DNA of 64,000 nt from JBBSHJ01 sp038253135 (GTDB taxonomy: Bacteria; Actinomycetota; Actinomycetes; Mycobacteriales; QHCD01), in the NCBI GenBank assembly GCA_038253135.1, contig JBBSHJ010000003.1, positions 12,711-76,710 of the forward strand, given 5' to 3'. Below are positions 17,338 through 25,420 of the stretch, one piece after another. Position 1 is the first letter of the stretch; every line of letters begins with the position of its first letter. The position numbers and the translations under genes were made by a program. Under the pieces are notes generated by a model. The model ran no database searches and was not told the origin of the DNA. It saw nothing but the letters and a program-made list of their open reading frames with translations.

Positions 17338-19992
17338 TCAGATCGAGACGCCGAGCAGTCCGCGCGTGACCTGGAAACCGGTCAGGCCCTCGCCCGACAC
17401 GATCGGCGTCCGGCGGCGCGACGCGACGTCGAGCAGCGCCCGCAGCAACTCCTCGCCGTCGGCCAGCGGCACGACGTCGACGTCGGCGACCGCGCCCGCC
17501 GCCGTCTGCAGGACCGGGACGAGGCGATGACCGGCGACGGCCGCGTCGGCGACGTGCACCGCGATCAGCTCGGAACCCGAGGCGGCCAGCCCGGTGGCCG
17601 TCTCCATCCACGACGCACCCGGCGTCTCCATCACCTGCAGCCCGGGTGTGGCGACCTGCGCATGCGCGATCGTGGCGGGAGGCTCGCGATCAATGCCTAG
17701 CCGGCTACAGAAAACACTGGACCGCCACAGTGGCGAGGGTTCCGATACGACGACAGTCCCACCGGTGGCGCCGATGGCGGCCGCGACGGCGCCGTAGGCA
17801 GCCGCGCTCCGGTCATCGACGTCACCGAGCGCGTGCAGCCCGACCCGCAGCCGGTCCAGACCGGCCGGCTGCTCCGTCCACGGCGTCAAGCCGCCGAGCG
17901 CCGGCCCGAACCATTCCGTCACCCGCTCGGTGACCGCGTCGATGCCACCGTCGGCCTGGATCGATGCCCAGCCGAACCGGTCGACATCGAGCCCGGCGTC
18001 CCGCAGCCGGCCGCGGAAGAAGTCGTTGTGCGTGATCTCGCACCCGTGCTCCAGTAACAGCGCGGCACCGACCGACGGGTGCGAGAGGCAGCCGAGCGCG
18101 ATCCGGCCCCACAGGTCCTCGGCGCTGGACGTGATGGCGCCGCAGCCCTCGGTGTGCGGGAGGGCGACGTACCGCGACACCGCATCCGTGCCGAGTCGCT
18201 CCGTCAGCACACCCGCGATGCGCAGGGCGATCTGACCGGAGCAGATGCTGGTCGGCAGGATCAGGCCGATGCGGTCGGTCGCCCCGTCGACCGCAGACCA
18301 CCGCAGGTCGGATCGGGCCACGGCCCCGGTGATCGGCAGCGGCACCCCGTCCAGCTCCGGCCGCTCGCGCGCCGTGAGCGCGATCCCGCGCGGCTCGGCG
18401 GCGGGCGCGCCCTGCCGCCAGGCCCGCCAGATCGAGACCTGGCTGTGGCCGGCCCGCTCGCCGGCCGTTCGCTCACCCGAGGCGACCCGGACCGCGAGAT
18501 CGAAGACCGACGTGGTCGCCTCCGCGAGCGGTACGCCGTCGAGCAGCTGGCCGGCGTTGACGTCCATCTCGGCCGCAAGCAATTCATAGCGCCGGGAGGT
18601 GCTGACGAATTTCACGGTCGGCACGAACGGGAAGTTGGTGATCGAGCCGTTCCCGGTCGTGAAGAAGATGAGATTGCAGCCCGAGGCGACCTGCCCGGCG
18701 ACGCTCTCGAGATCGTTTCCCGGGCTGTTCATGAAGGTATAGCCGGGCCCGGGAATCGGCTCGGCGTAGTCGATGACATGGTCGAGGCGGACCCGGGGAT
18801 CGCGCTTGCGGGCGGCCCCGAGCGATTTCAGGGTGATGTTGTAGAGGCCGCGCATGATGTTGCCGCCGGAGACGTTGCCCTCAGTGGTGTGACCGTGGGC
18901 GCGGACGCGCGCGGCGAACGCCGCGATGGTGTCCAGGAACTGCCGGGCCGTGCCGGCGTCGCGAACCCGGTCGAGCAGGTAGGACTCGGCGCCCGTCAGC
19001 TCGTCGGTCTCCGCCAGCTCGGCCACCCCGCCGTGCCGGATGACCTCGGCGCCGACGGCGGCGGCGAGCGGATTGGCGCTGACACCGGAGAAGGCGTCCG
19101 AGCCACCGCACTGCAGCGCGATGTTGAGGCGGCTGAGCGGGATTTCGGTACGCCGCTGCGCACCGATCCGGGGGATCCAGCCGGTGACCGTCGCGGCCGC
19201 GCGGTCGATGTCGTCGTGCAGCGCCCCGCGCCGGCGCAGCGCCGCGACCTGCGCGGTCGGTGCGGGGTAACCGCGGTCGGCGGCGTACGACGCGAGCGCG
19301 GCCGCGGTGAGAAGGGATCCCGGCTCGTCGACGATCAGCACGGCGCCGACGTTCGGGTGCCGGGCGAACCCGGTGAGGGTCCGCACCAGCAGGTCGAGGT
19401 TGGCGCTCGAGCGGCCGTCGCTGCCCTCCGTGTGCGCGACCGCGACGACCGGGTCGGGCAGCGGCGCGCCGGCGAAGCGGGCGGCGACCGCCTCGGCGAA
19501 CGGACCGGTCGCGGCCGACGTACCCAGGATCACGATGTGGTTGCGGGTGCCGGCCGTCGCCCCGCGGTCGTAGCCGAGGAACGTGCCCGGCGAGCCGACC
19601 GGCGCGATCTGTTCGACCGCGGCGAGCGGACCGGATTCGAGGACATACGGGTCAAGCGGGCGGTTCTCGAAGTTCGGGCCGGCCGGCCAGGTCAGATCCG
19701 ACCGCCGGGCGCGGAGCACGTCGAGCATCCGCTCCGTCGCCAGGTAGTCGCCCGGCGCGACCGGCAGCACGGCGTAGCCGAACGGCAGCCCCCAGGACGT
19801 CAGCGCCGCGCCCGGCGGCACGGTCGCGACGGAGAACCGATGGCCTTCCGGTACGGCGTGCGCGACGCGGACCGTGCTGCCGTCGGTGAGGGTGACGCGG
19901 GCGCCGGGCGGGAGCTCACGGGTCGCGATCGCGCAATTGTCGGCGCCGGTCGGGAGCACCGCCCCGCCGGCCAGCACCACGGGAGCGGTCAC
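17338..19992 (-). CDS. UxaA-family altronate dehydratase-like protein with duplicated core
   Basis: Protein of 884 residues, far longer than the usual ~500 of altronate/galactarate dehydratases. It has an N-terminal SAF-like domain (to about residue 90) and a UxaA core (about 150-510) including the QCGGSDAFSG motif. A second part (about 570-880) repeats the core's beginning: VAVAHTEGSDG with RHPNVGAVLIV in the first copy matches VALPHTEGCGA with SHPSVGAALLL in the second. It probably dehydrates a sugar acid or related hydroxyacid. The second copy may be a substrate or assembly domain. GTG start; divergent from a phosphotransferase. Confidence 0.85.
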   Translation of the reverse strand: MTAPVVLAGGAVLPTGADNCAIATRELPPGARVTLTDGSTVRVAHAVPEGHRFSVATVPPGAALTSWGLPFGYAVLPVAPGDYLATERMLDVLRARRSDLTWPAGPNFENRPLDPYVLESGPLAAVEQIAPVGSPGTFLGYDRGATAGTRNHIVILGTSAATGPFAEAVAARFAGAPLPDPVVAVAHTEGSDGRSSANLDLLVRTLTGFARHPNVGAVLIVDEPGSLLTAAALASYAADRGYPAPTAQVAALRRRGALHDDIDRAAATVTGWIPRIGAQRRTEIPLSRLNIALQCGGSDAFSGVSANPLAAAVGAEVIRHGGVAELAETDELTGAESYLLDRVRDAGTARQFLDTIAAFAARVRAHGHTTEGNVSGGNIMRGLYNITLKSLGAARKRDPRVRLDHVIDYAEPIPGPGYTFMNSPGNDLESVAGQVASGCNLIFFTTGNGSITNFPFVPTVKFVSTSRRYELLAAEMDVNAGQLLDGVPLAEATTSVFDLAVRVASGERTAGERAGHSQVSIWRAWRQGAPAAEPRGIALTARERPELDGVPLPITGAVARSDLRWSAVDGATDRIGLILPTSICSGQIALRIAGVLTERLGTDAVSRYVALPHTEGCGAITSSAEDLWGRIALGCLSHPSVGAALLLEHGCEITHNDFFRGRLRDAGLDVDRFGWASIQADGGIDAVTERVTEWFGPALGGLTPWTEQPAGLDRLRVGLHALGDVDDRSAAAYGAVAAAIGATGGTVVVSEPSPLWRSSVFCSRLGIDREPPATIAHAQVATPGLQVMETPGASWMETATGLAASGSELIAVHVADAAVAGHRLVPVLQTAAGAVADVDVVPLADGEELLRALLDVASRRRTPIVSGEGLTGFQVTRGLLGVSI

Positions 19993-20071
19993 GACGAGAT
20001 CTCGGCCACGGACGGCAAGAGCATCGAGCCATCATCGCACCGGCTCGCGGCCGGCCAGGCAGAATGTCCGG

Positions 20072-20818
20072 ATGCAGCTGTTCGAGGATCCGCCACCAGC
20101 GCTGGGCGAGCCGATCGCCGCCGGACGCACCGCCGACATCTACCCGCTCCCCGACGGCTGGGTGCTGCGGCGCTACCGCACCGATGTCGGCAACGTCGAG
20201 CGCGAGGCCGCGGCGGCCCGGCTCGCCGTGGCCGGCGGCGTACCCACGCCGGAGGTGCGGGAGGCGCGCGGCCACGACATGGTGCTGCGCCGGGTCGACG
20301 GCCCGACGATGGTGGACGCGTTCGCCTCCGGTGCGATCGGCGCCGAGGACGGCGCGCAGATCCTGGCCGACCTGCACCGGGCCTGCCACGCGGTACGCCG
20401 CCCGTCCGGCGACGCGTCGGGGCTGCGGGACATCTCCGAGCCGGGCACGCCCGAGGACCAGAAGGTCCTGCTGCACCTCGATCTGCACCCGCTCAACGTG
20501 ATGCTGGGCGCGGACGGCCCGATGCTGATCGACTGGGCCAACGCCTCCTGGGGCCCGGCCGGCGTCGACGAGGCGATGACCGTCCTCATCCTGTCGGTGG
20601 TCGTGCTCAACAACACGTTGGGCATCGCCGAGCCGGCCCGCCGGATGCTGTCGGCCTTCATCGACGCGGCCGGCGACCCACGCCCCTGTCTCGAGGCGGC
20701 GATCGCGGCTCGCCGCACCTATACGCATCCGTCGCAGGAAGAGCTCCGGGTCCTGCCGGAGATAACGAATCTCGCTCGATCCCTCGGCCCGGTGCCCGGG
20801 CGTCCCGCCGTTACGTGA
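20072..20818 (+). CDS. Phosphotransferase (aminoglycoside phosphotransferase/kinase-like fold)
   Basis: Small kinase-like protein of 248 residues with the Brenner motif LLHLDLHPLNVML (about residues 134-146) and the metal motif as IDWANAS in place of IDFG. The family phosphorylates small molecules or proteins; the substrate is unknown. The ATG at 20072 is chosen because the upstream extension is the reverse side of the dehydratase gene, whose start lies 79 bases away. Stand-alone between a divergent gene and a tRNA. Confidence 0.85.
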   Translation: MQLFEDPPPALGEPIAAGRTADIYPLPDGWVLRRYRTDVGNVEREAAAARLAVAGGVPTPEVREARGHDMVLRRVDGPTMVDAFASGAIGAEDGAQILADLHRACHAVRRPSGDASGLRDISEPGTPEDQKVLLHLDLHPLNVMLGADGPMLIDWANASWGPAGVDEAMTVLILSVVVLNNTLGIAEPARRMLSAFIDAAGDPRPCLEAAIAARRTYTHPSQEELRVLPEITNLARSLGPVPGRPAVT

Positions 20819-20983
20819 GCGCTATGATCAGCGCCGGTACGTCGGCGACGAATCCGGTGAGACTGTCATAACCCCTGTCGCTGCGGTCCGACCTGCGGCG
20901 GCCGGTGCGGACGTTGCCGGGAGGGCGGGCCGCGAGGCAGGCGCGCTACGGTGATCGGGTGCCGCGGCTGCGCCGCCGCACCG

Positions 20984-21072
20984 GGAGGGCTCGCATAGCG
21001 GCCTAGTGCGGCGGTCTTGAAAACCGCTATGAGGGGTGACTCTCATCGTGGGTTCGAATCCCACGCCCTCCG
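20984..21072 (+). tRNA. tRNA-Ser(TGA)
   Basis: Class II tRNA of 89 nt: acceptor GGAGGGC pairs with GCCCTCC, the anticodon loop reads CTTGAAA (anticodon TGA), a long variable arm follows, and the T-arm is GTGGG-TTCGAATC-CCCAC-like. CCA is not encoded. Confidence 0.95.
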
Positions 21073-21091
21073 CCGACGTCGAGCCGCACCG

Positions 21092-21259
21092 TCAGTACTG
21101 GCGGCGCGGCACCAGCTTGCCCAGCGCCAGCGAGGCGTAGATGAGCACCGTGACAGCTACGGCCAGGGCCAGGGTGGTGAGAGTCGACTGGTGGGAGAGT
21201 GTCGCGAGGCCGGTGAAGCTGATGCCGCCCGTGGCGACGGGGTTGATCTTGGCGTACAT
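21092..21259 (-). CDS. Small single-pass membrane protein (55 aa) next to the GT2 synthase
   Basis: Tiny protein of 55 residues with one hydrophobic segment (about residues 25-46) and a basic end (KLVPRRQY). The ATG is preceded by GAAGGA at good spacing. It lies 107 bases downstream of the GT2 synthase on the same strand. A short membrane partner beside a processive synthase recalls IcaD- or BcsQ-type helper subunits, but no homology is claimed. Confidence 0.65.
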   Translation of the reverse strand: MYAKINPVATGGISFTGLATLSHQSTLTTLALAVAVTVLIYASLALGKLVPRRQY

Positions 21260-21366
21260 GGGAAGTCCTTCGGTTGAGGCCGTGGGCACGGTGGGATCGA
21301 CGGTGGTCGGTGGATAGATGCGGGCGGCCGCACGCGGGGTCGGCGTAGGCGTGGAGTCGGGCCGGG

Positions 21367-22500
21367 CTACCCCGTGGCCGGCGCGCCGACGTGATGCCAG
21401 GTCGGCGCGCTGTTGCGGCTGAGGTCGATGAGTGAGCGGACGAAGACCGCCATGAGGAACAGGTCGAAGAGCAGTTCGGGGAGCATGAGGACGGCGAGCA
21501 GTCTCGCCCGCCAGCCGTGGGTCCACACCGTGACCACGCGCTCGAGCACGAAGATGGCGCCGATGCCCAGCCAGAGCGGCTGCAGGCGCACCCCGTCGGT
21601 GATCGTGGTCACGGTCATCAGCAGCAGGTACGCCGCCATGGCCATGATGCCGACACCGAGACCGATCTGCTGGCCCCAGTAGCGGGCGGTTATCCGGTTC
21701 AGCCCGTAAGCGCGCACGTTGTCGATCGCGCCGCGCTGCCAGCGCAGCCGCTGCTTCCAGAGGTCGCGCCAGCTCGGCATCAGCTCCGTGAAGACCTGGC
21801 ACTCCGCGGGCGAGACGAGATCCCAGCCCATGGTTTTCAGGGCGAGGGTGAGCTCGTTGTCCTCGGTGATGGCGCTCGGGTCATAGGCGTCGCCGCGGTT
21901 GCCGGGAAGGTGGTTGCCGCGCGCGGCCTGCACGCTGCGCAGGGCACTGGCGCGGATCAGCGAGCCGGTCCCGGAGAGCACGAAAACGCGACCCCGGTGG
22001 CGGGCGATGTCGCGGCTGTACCGCGCGTACTCGTTCGCCTGCATCCGCTCGAGCACGCTGCTCGGCCGGTCACCGAGGAAGATCCCGCCGACGGCGCCGA
22101 GTGAAGGGTCCGCCGCGATCTGGCGGGCAGCGATGCGGATGAAGTCGAAGGACAAAGTGGAGTCGGCATCAAGGACGAGGATCGTCTCGCCGTCCGGGGT
22201 GCCGGCCATGAGCTCGCGCAGCGCCTGGTTGAGCGCGCCGGCCTTCTTCGCCGTGTTGTCCACGGTCTCGATGACCTCGGCGCCGTGAGCTCGGGCGATC
22301 GCCGCGGTCGCGTCCGTGCAGTTGTCGGCAACGACGACCACCCGGACCGGCCGGACAGTCTGGCTGGTGAGGCTGCGCAGGGTCGCAGCGATGTTCGCGG
22401 CCTCGTCGTGCGCCGGGATCACGGCGGTGACGTGGACCTGGTGCCGACCGCTGGTGAGCCGGCGGGGAGCGGCACGCATGGGTACGGCGGTGGTGCTCAT
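21367..22500 (-). CDS. Processive family 2 glycosyltransferase (membrane polysaccharide synthase)
   Basis: Inverting GT-A glycosyltransferase of 377 residues with the marks of processive synthases (cellulose, PNAG or hyaluronan type): donor Asp (VVADNCTD), DxD-like LVLDADST, catalytic TED (ITEDNEL) and the (Q/R)xxRW motif (KQRLRWQRG). Three to four C-terminal helices follow. It would extrude a surface polysaccharide. The ATG at 22500 is used; earlier in-frame sequence runs through an AT-rich promoter. Together with the 55-aa protein it makes a two-gene unit. Confidence 0.9.
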   Translation of the reverse strand: MSTTAVPMRAAPRRLTSGRHQVHVTAVIPAHDEAANIAATLRSLTSQTVRPVRVVVVADNCTDATAAIARAHGAEVIETVDNTAKKAGALNQALRELMAGTPDGETILVLDADSTLSFDFIRIAARQIAADPSLGAVGGIFLGDRPSSVLERMQANEYARYSRDIARHRGRVFVLSGTGSLIRASALRSVQAARGNHLPGNRGDAYDPSAITEDNELTLALKTMGWDLVSPAECQVFTELMPSWRDLWKQRLRWQRGAIDNVRAYGLNRITARYWGQQIGLGVGIMAMAAYLLLMTVTTITDGVRLQPLWLGIGAIFVLERVVTVWTHGWRARLLAVLMLPELLFDLFLMAVFVRSLIDLSRNSAPTWHHVGAPATG

Positions 22501-22537
22501 GGCTGGTCTCCGGCGGGTCATCGAATGTCTGCTGATG

Positions 22538-22566
22538 ATATTACACGCAAGGAAGTAGTTGCGCAA
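22538..22566 (-). promoter_or_regulatory. Sigma70-type promoter for the GT2 unit
   Basis: On the minus strand TTGCGC (22566-22561) and TAATAT (22543-22538) are separated by exactly 17 bases, about 38 bases before the synthase ATG. The region 22535-22600 is markedly AT-rich against its neighbourhood. Confidence 0.65.
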
Positions 22567-22675
22567 GAAAATATACTCTAGACAACGAAATTTGCCAGGT
22601 GCCTCCGCGACCGCCTCGGGAGGTTCCGCGCGATCCAGGCGCGGGCTCGCGTGCGGCGTCCCTACGATCGACGCC

Positions 22676-23719
22676 ATGCTCGCGCTCCTGCAGGACTACG
22701 CCGCCCGCTTCCGTGAGGCCGCTCCCGCTGCGGTGGCCGACTGGGTCGATGGCGGATCGGGCGAAGAGGTCAGCTTGGCAGCCGCCGAGGACGCGTGGCG
22801 ACGGTGGTCGCTGCGGCCGCGCGGCCTGACCGATGTCTCGGCGATCAGCACCGCGACGGCGATCCTCGGCATCGAGCTAGGCGGGCCGATCGGGGTCGCG
22901 CCCACCGGCTATCAGAGCGTGCTGCACCCCGATGGGGAGGTTGCCACCGCGGCCGGGGCAGCTGGTGCCGGCGCGTTGTTGGTGGTCAGCGCCCGTGCGA
23001 GTCGCCGGTACGACGACATCGCCGCGGCCACGAGCGGGCCGTGGTGGGCGCAGCTGTACCCGATGCGCGACCCGACGCTGATCTTCGCCGTCGCCCGCTC
23101 GGCCGCGCGGGCCGGCGCGCAGGCGCTGGTCCTGACCGTGGACGCGGCGTACGTCGGCGCCAAGGCGCGGGCCGGTCGTCCCGTCCCGCTCGGCTCGGAC
23201 GTGGCGCTGGCGAATCTGGCCCAGCATCTACGCCCCGGCGCCGATCCGGTCGAGGCAACCGAGCAGGATCCGTCGGCCGGTGCCGACCTAGTCGGCGCAC
23301 TCGCCGATCAGGTCGGTCTTCCGGTGGTCGTGAAGGGGGTCCTGCGGGCCGACGAGGCTTGCCGCCTGGTGGGCGCCGGGGCCGCGGCGGTGATCGTCAG
23401 CAACCACGGCGGCCGGCAACTCGACCGTGCGGTCGCGACGGCTCGCGCCCTGCCGGAGGTGGTGGACGCGGTGGGGGGCGCGGTGCCGGTGCTGGTCGAC
23501 GGGGGAGTCCGGTCCGGCCTCGACGTATTGACGGCGCTCGCGCTCGGTGCCCGAGCGGTTTTCCTCGGCCGGCCGATCTTGTGGGCGCTCGCGACGGACG
23601 GCTCGGCGGGTGTGGATGCCGTGCTCGATGCGCTCTCCGCAGATCTGCGTCATGCCATGGCGCTCGCGGGTACGCCGCGGATCGCCGACATCGACCGCTC
23701 GTTCGTCACGCCGCGCTAG
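22676..23719 (+). CDS. FMN-dependent alpha-hydroxy-acid oxidase/dehydrogenase
   Basis: LldD/glycolate-oxidase family flavoprotein of 347 residues. Visible are the FMN-barrel start (GGPIGVAPTGYQ), the catalytic His/Arg region (SNHGGRQLDRAV) and the phosphate-binding end (DGGVRSGLDVLTALALGARAVFLGRP). It oxidises a 2-hydroxyacid (lactate-like or other) to the 2-oxoacid. The ATG at 22676 lies directly before the family's first helix. It is divergent from the GT2 synthase and converges on the Rpf-like gene through a strong terminator. Confidence 0.92.
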   Translation: MLALLQDYAARFREAAPAAVADWVDGGSGEEVSLAAAEDAWRRWSLRPRGLTDVSAISTATAILGIELGGPIGVAPTGYQSVLHPDGEVATAAGAAGAGALLVVSARASRRYDDIAAATSGPWWAQLYPMRDPTLIFAVARSAARAGAQALVLTVDAAYVGAKARAGRPVPLGSDVALANLAQHLRPGADPVEATEQDPSAGADLVGALADQVGLPVVVKGVLRADEACRLVGAGAAAVIVSNHGGRQLDRAVATARALPEVVDAVGGAVPVLVDGGVRSGLDVLTALALGARAVFLGRPILWALATDGSAGVDAVLDALSADLRHAMALAGTPRIADIDRSFVTPR

Positions 23720-23760
23720 CGGCAGGTTGCGTCGGGGCGCTTGCGCGCGCCCGAGAACGG

Positions 23761-23805
23761 CCGATCCCGGATCGATCACCACAAGGGTGACCGATCCGGG
23801 ATCGG
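23761..23805. terminator. Bidirectional hairpin terminator
   Basis: A 14-bp perfect stem (23761-23774 with 23792-23805) continues, after one mismatch, into a 5-bp stem TCACC/GGTGA closed by a 5-base loop. It sits between two convergent genes. No clear U-run follows, as is common in high-GC actinobacteria. Confidence 0.8.
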
Positions 23806-23848
23806 ACGGTGCGCTTGGCTGGCTGGCAACTCAGCGAGAGTTATCGGC

Positions 23849-24520
23849 TCAGTTGGGGAGCTGCAGGACCTGACCTGGGTAAATCACGTCCGGGTTGCTG
23901 ATCGAGGAGGTGTTCAGCTGGTAGATCGCCGACCAGCTGCTCGCGCCCACCCTGGCGGCGATCTTGAACAGCGTGTCGCCGGACTGAACGGTGTAGCTGC
24001 TGCCGCTCGAGGACGACGAGGTGTCGCTGGACGAGGAGCCACTGGACGAGCCGGAGCTCGACGAGAGGTTGCTGGACGAGCTGCCGCTGGACGAGCTGTC
24101 GCTCGCCGAGTAACCGGACAGACCGTTGGTGTCGGTCAGCCCGCCGGCGCCGGCACACGTCCAGGCGCCCGCGCCCTGACCCGCGAGGGTCTTGGCGGCA
24201 ATCGCCTTCTGCTGGCTCTCGGTGGCGAGGTCGGCCCGCGACGCGTACGCCGTGCCACCGAATGCGGCCCACGTGGAGTTCGTGAACTGCAGACCGCCGT
24301 AGTAACCGTTGCCGGTGTTGATGCTCCAGTCGCCGCTGGACTCGCACTGTGCGACCTGGTCCCACACGTCCGCGTGAGCAGCGCCGGAACCGATGAGCGG
24401 CGCAGCAACGGCGGCACCAGCAGCAGTCACGGCAAGAGCGGTCTTGCGAATGTGCTTGGTCTCTTGACGGTGGCGACCCTTGTAGGTGTACGCCCGCATA
24501 ACGTCATGGGTGATCGACAT
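23849..24520 (-). CDS. Resuscitation-promoting-factor-like transglycosylase with LysM domain
   Basis: Secreted muralytic protein of 223 residues. A cleavable signal peptide ends near AAHA (about residue 50). The Rpf/transglycosylase-like domain follows at once, with the catalytic Glu in AQCESSGDWSINTG and NGYYGGLQF. A ~55-residue Ser/Gly-rich linker leads to a C-terminal LysM domain (YTVQSGDTLFKIAARVG) that binds peptidoglycan. The ATG has GGAGAGG upstream. The long leader carries a c-di-AMP riboswitch, the usual control of this family in actinobacteria. Confidence 0.93.
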   Translation of the reverse strand: MSITHDVMRAYTYKGRHRQETKHIRKTALAVTAAGAAVAAPLIGSGAAHADVWDQVAQCESSGDWSINTGNGYYGGLQFTNSTWAAFGGTAYASRADLATESQQKAIAAKTLAGQGAGAWTCAGAGGLTDTNGLSGYSASDSSSSGSSSSNLSSSSGSSSGSSSSDTSSSSSGSSYTVQSGDTLFKIAARVGASSWSAIYQLNTSSISNPDVIYPGQVLQLPN

Positions 24521-24531
24521 GTCCACCTCTC

Positions 24532-24664
24532 CAACGCCTACGAGGTGAGCTGTCGGGTTCGGGCGAGAGGAATGTGCCCGGCCGTGCATGCACGGCTTCA
24601 CCCCAGAGCGTCGCCACGCGACGCTGTCACCTTGGGTCCCCCGCTCCCACCCATAAAGCTCTAA
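24532..24664 (-). ncRNA. c-di-AMP riboswitch (ydaO-yuaA type)
   Basis: On the minus strand the leader of the Rpf-like gene shows the conserved ydaO blocks: GAGCGGGGGACCCA near 24630-24645, CTGGGGTGAAGCCG near 24595-24608, and the 3' signature CCCGAACCCGACAGCTC followed by ACCTCGTAGGCG ending near 24535. This class senses c-di-AMP and usually shuts off cell-wall hydrolase genes. Boundaries are approximate. Confidence 0.88.
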
Positions 24665-25250
24665 TGGATCCGTCCACCGGTGGGTGGGACTCGGCGTTGC
24701 CGGGGACGGGGGCCAGCGCGTCGCGCAGCCGTGGCGAAACTAGAGGGGCTTCGGACCGGATATCAAGTCCCCGTCCTGGACCGGCACGTGCAGCCGCTGG
24801 CCTGTAGCGCAGAGGCTAGGCCGAACAGCGCAGCGAGCGCTGCGCCGTTGGACGTTCCTTGCCCGTCACCAGGCTCGCGTCACCGCGCCGATGCCGTTCC
24901 GTGACATCGCCGTGATCGCACCGACCTGACGGGTCCACGTCGCGAAGAAAACCCTTGTCCGCTAACGGAAATTGGTGGGCAGGTCGCGTCAAAAGCAGTT
25001 CCGTTCGGCGGAGCTGTCGGCGCACCGAACGGGGGAAAGCAGTCGGCACATGAGAGGACGAAGCGAGGGTCAAATCGGTTGCTTCGGCAAATCATTTTTT
25101 TGGTAGCCGGCTAACAAAATTAACCTGGTTAAGCGTTCAATCCGCGTCGGAAGGTGATCCGCCGGTCGGCCGGGGTCTGTCGACGACTCGGTCAAGATCC
25201 CGGCAGTGCCTTAGCGCGAACCCGCGTGGTTCCGGTATGGTGTGCCGGAA
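24665..25250. other. Long intergenic region between two riboswitch-led genes
   Basis: About 590 bases without a convincing gene. It holds the divergent promoters of the Rpf-like gene and of the SAM-IV-controlled gene, a small hairpin TCCGCTAACGGA near 24958, and an AT-rich stretch around 25090-25135 containing the palindrome at 25120-25132. The short open frames here have no recognisable content. Confidence 0.6.
25120..25132. promoter_or_regulatory. Perfect palindrome TTAACC-T-GGTTAA
   Basis: A 6-1-6 inverted repeat in an AT-rich island about 120 bases before the SAM-IV riboswitch. It could be a regulator site for the transcript starting just downstream. Confidence 0.35.
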
Positions 25251-25251
25251 C

Positions 25252-25368
25252 GGTCATGAGCGCCAGTGACAAGCCCCGGCTCGCTGGCCGGCAACCCTCG
25301 CTCCGCGGTGGGGTGCCCCGGGTGAGGACCTGGCCCGTCGTCAGTCGACGCCGGGCAAGCGCGGATCC
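25252..25368 (+). ncRNA. SAM-IV riboswitch
   Basis: GGTCATGAGCGCCAGTGAC, then AAGCCCCGGCTCGCTGG, CCGGCAACCCTC, GCGGTGGGGTGCCCCGGGTG and AGGACC follow the SAM-IV consensus of actinobacteria almost base for base. GGTC at the 5' end pairs with GGACC, and the pseudoknot-forming elements are present. It ends about 50 bases before the SufS-like gene. A TATGGT -10-like box lies at 25236. The 3' boundary is approximate. Confidence 0.9.
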
Positions 25369-25420
25369 CGGGCCAGCGGGCCACCCCTCGAGCTAGGGAT
25401 CCCTTGCTCAGGGAGTTCTG

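Noticed and set aside
18079..20871. 930-codon plus-strand frame
   Set aside because: Antisense to the altronate dehydratase-like gene; composition is typical of a shadow frame in high-GC DNA.
23991..24115. Serine-rich repeated codons in the Rpf-like gene read as a repeat array or CRISPR
   Set aside because: It is the Ser/Gly linker of the protein; there are no constant repeats with unique spacers. No CRISPR array was seen anywhere in the window.
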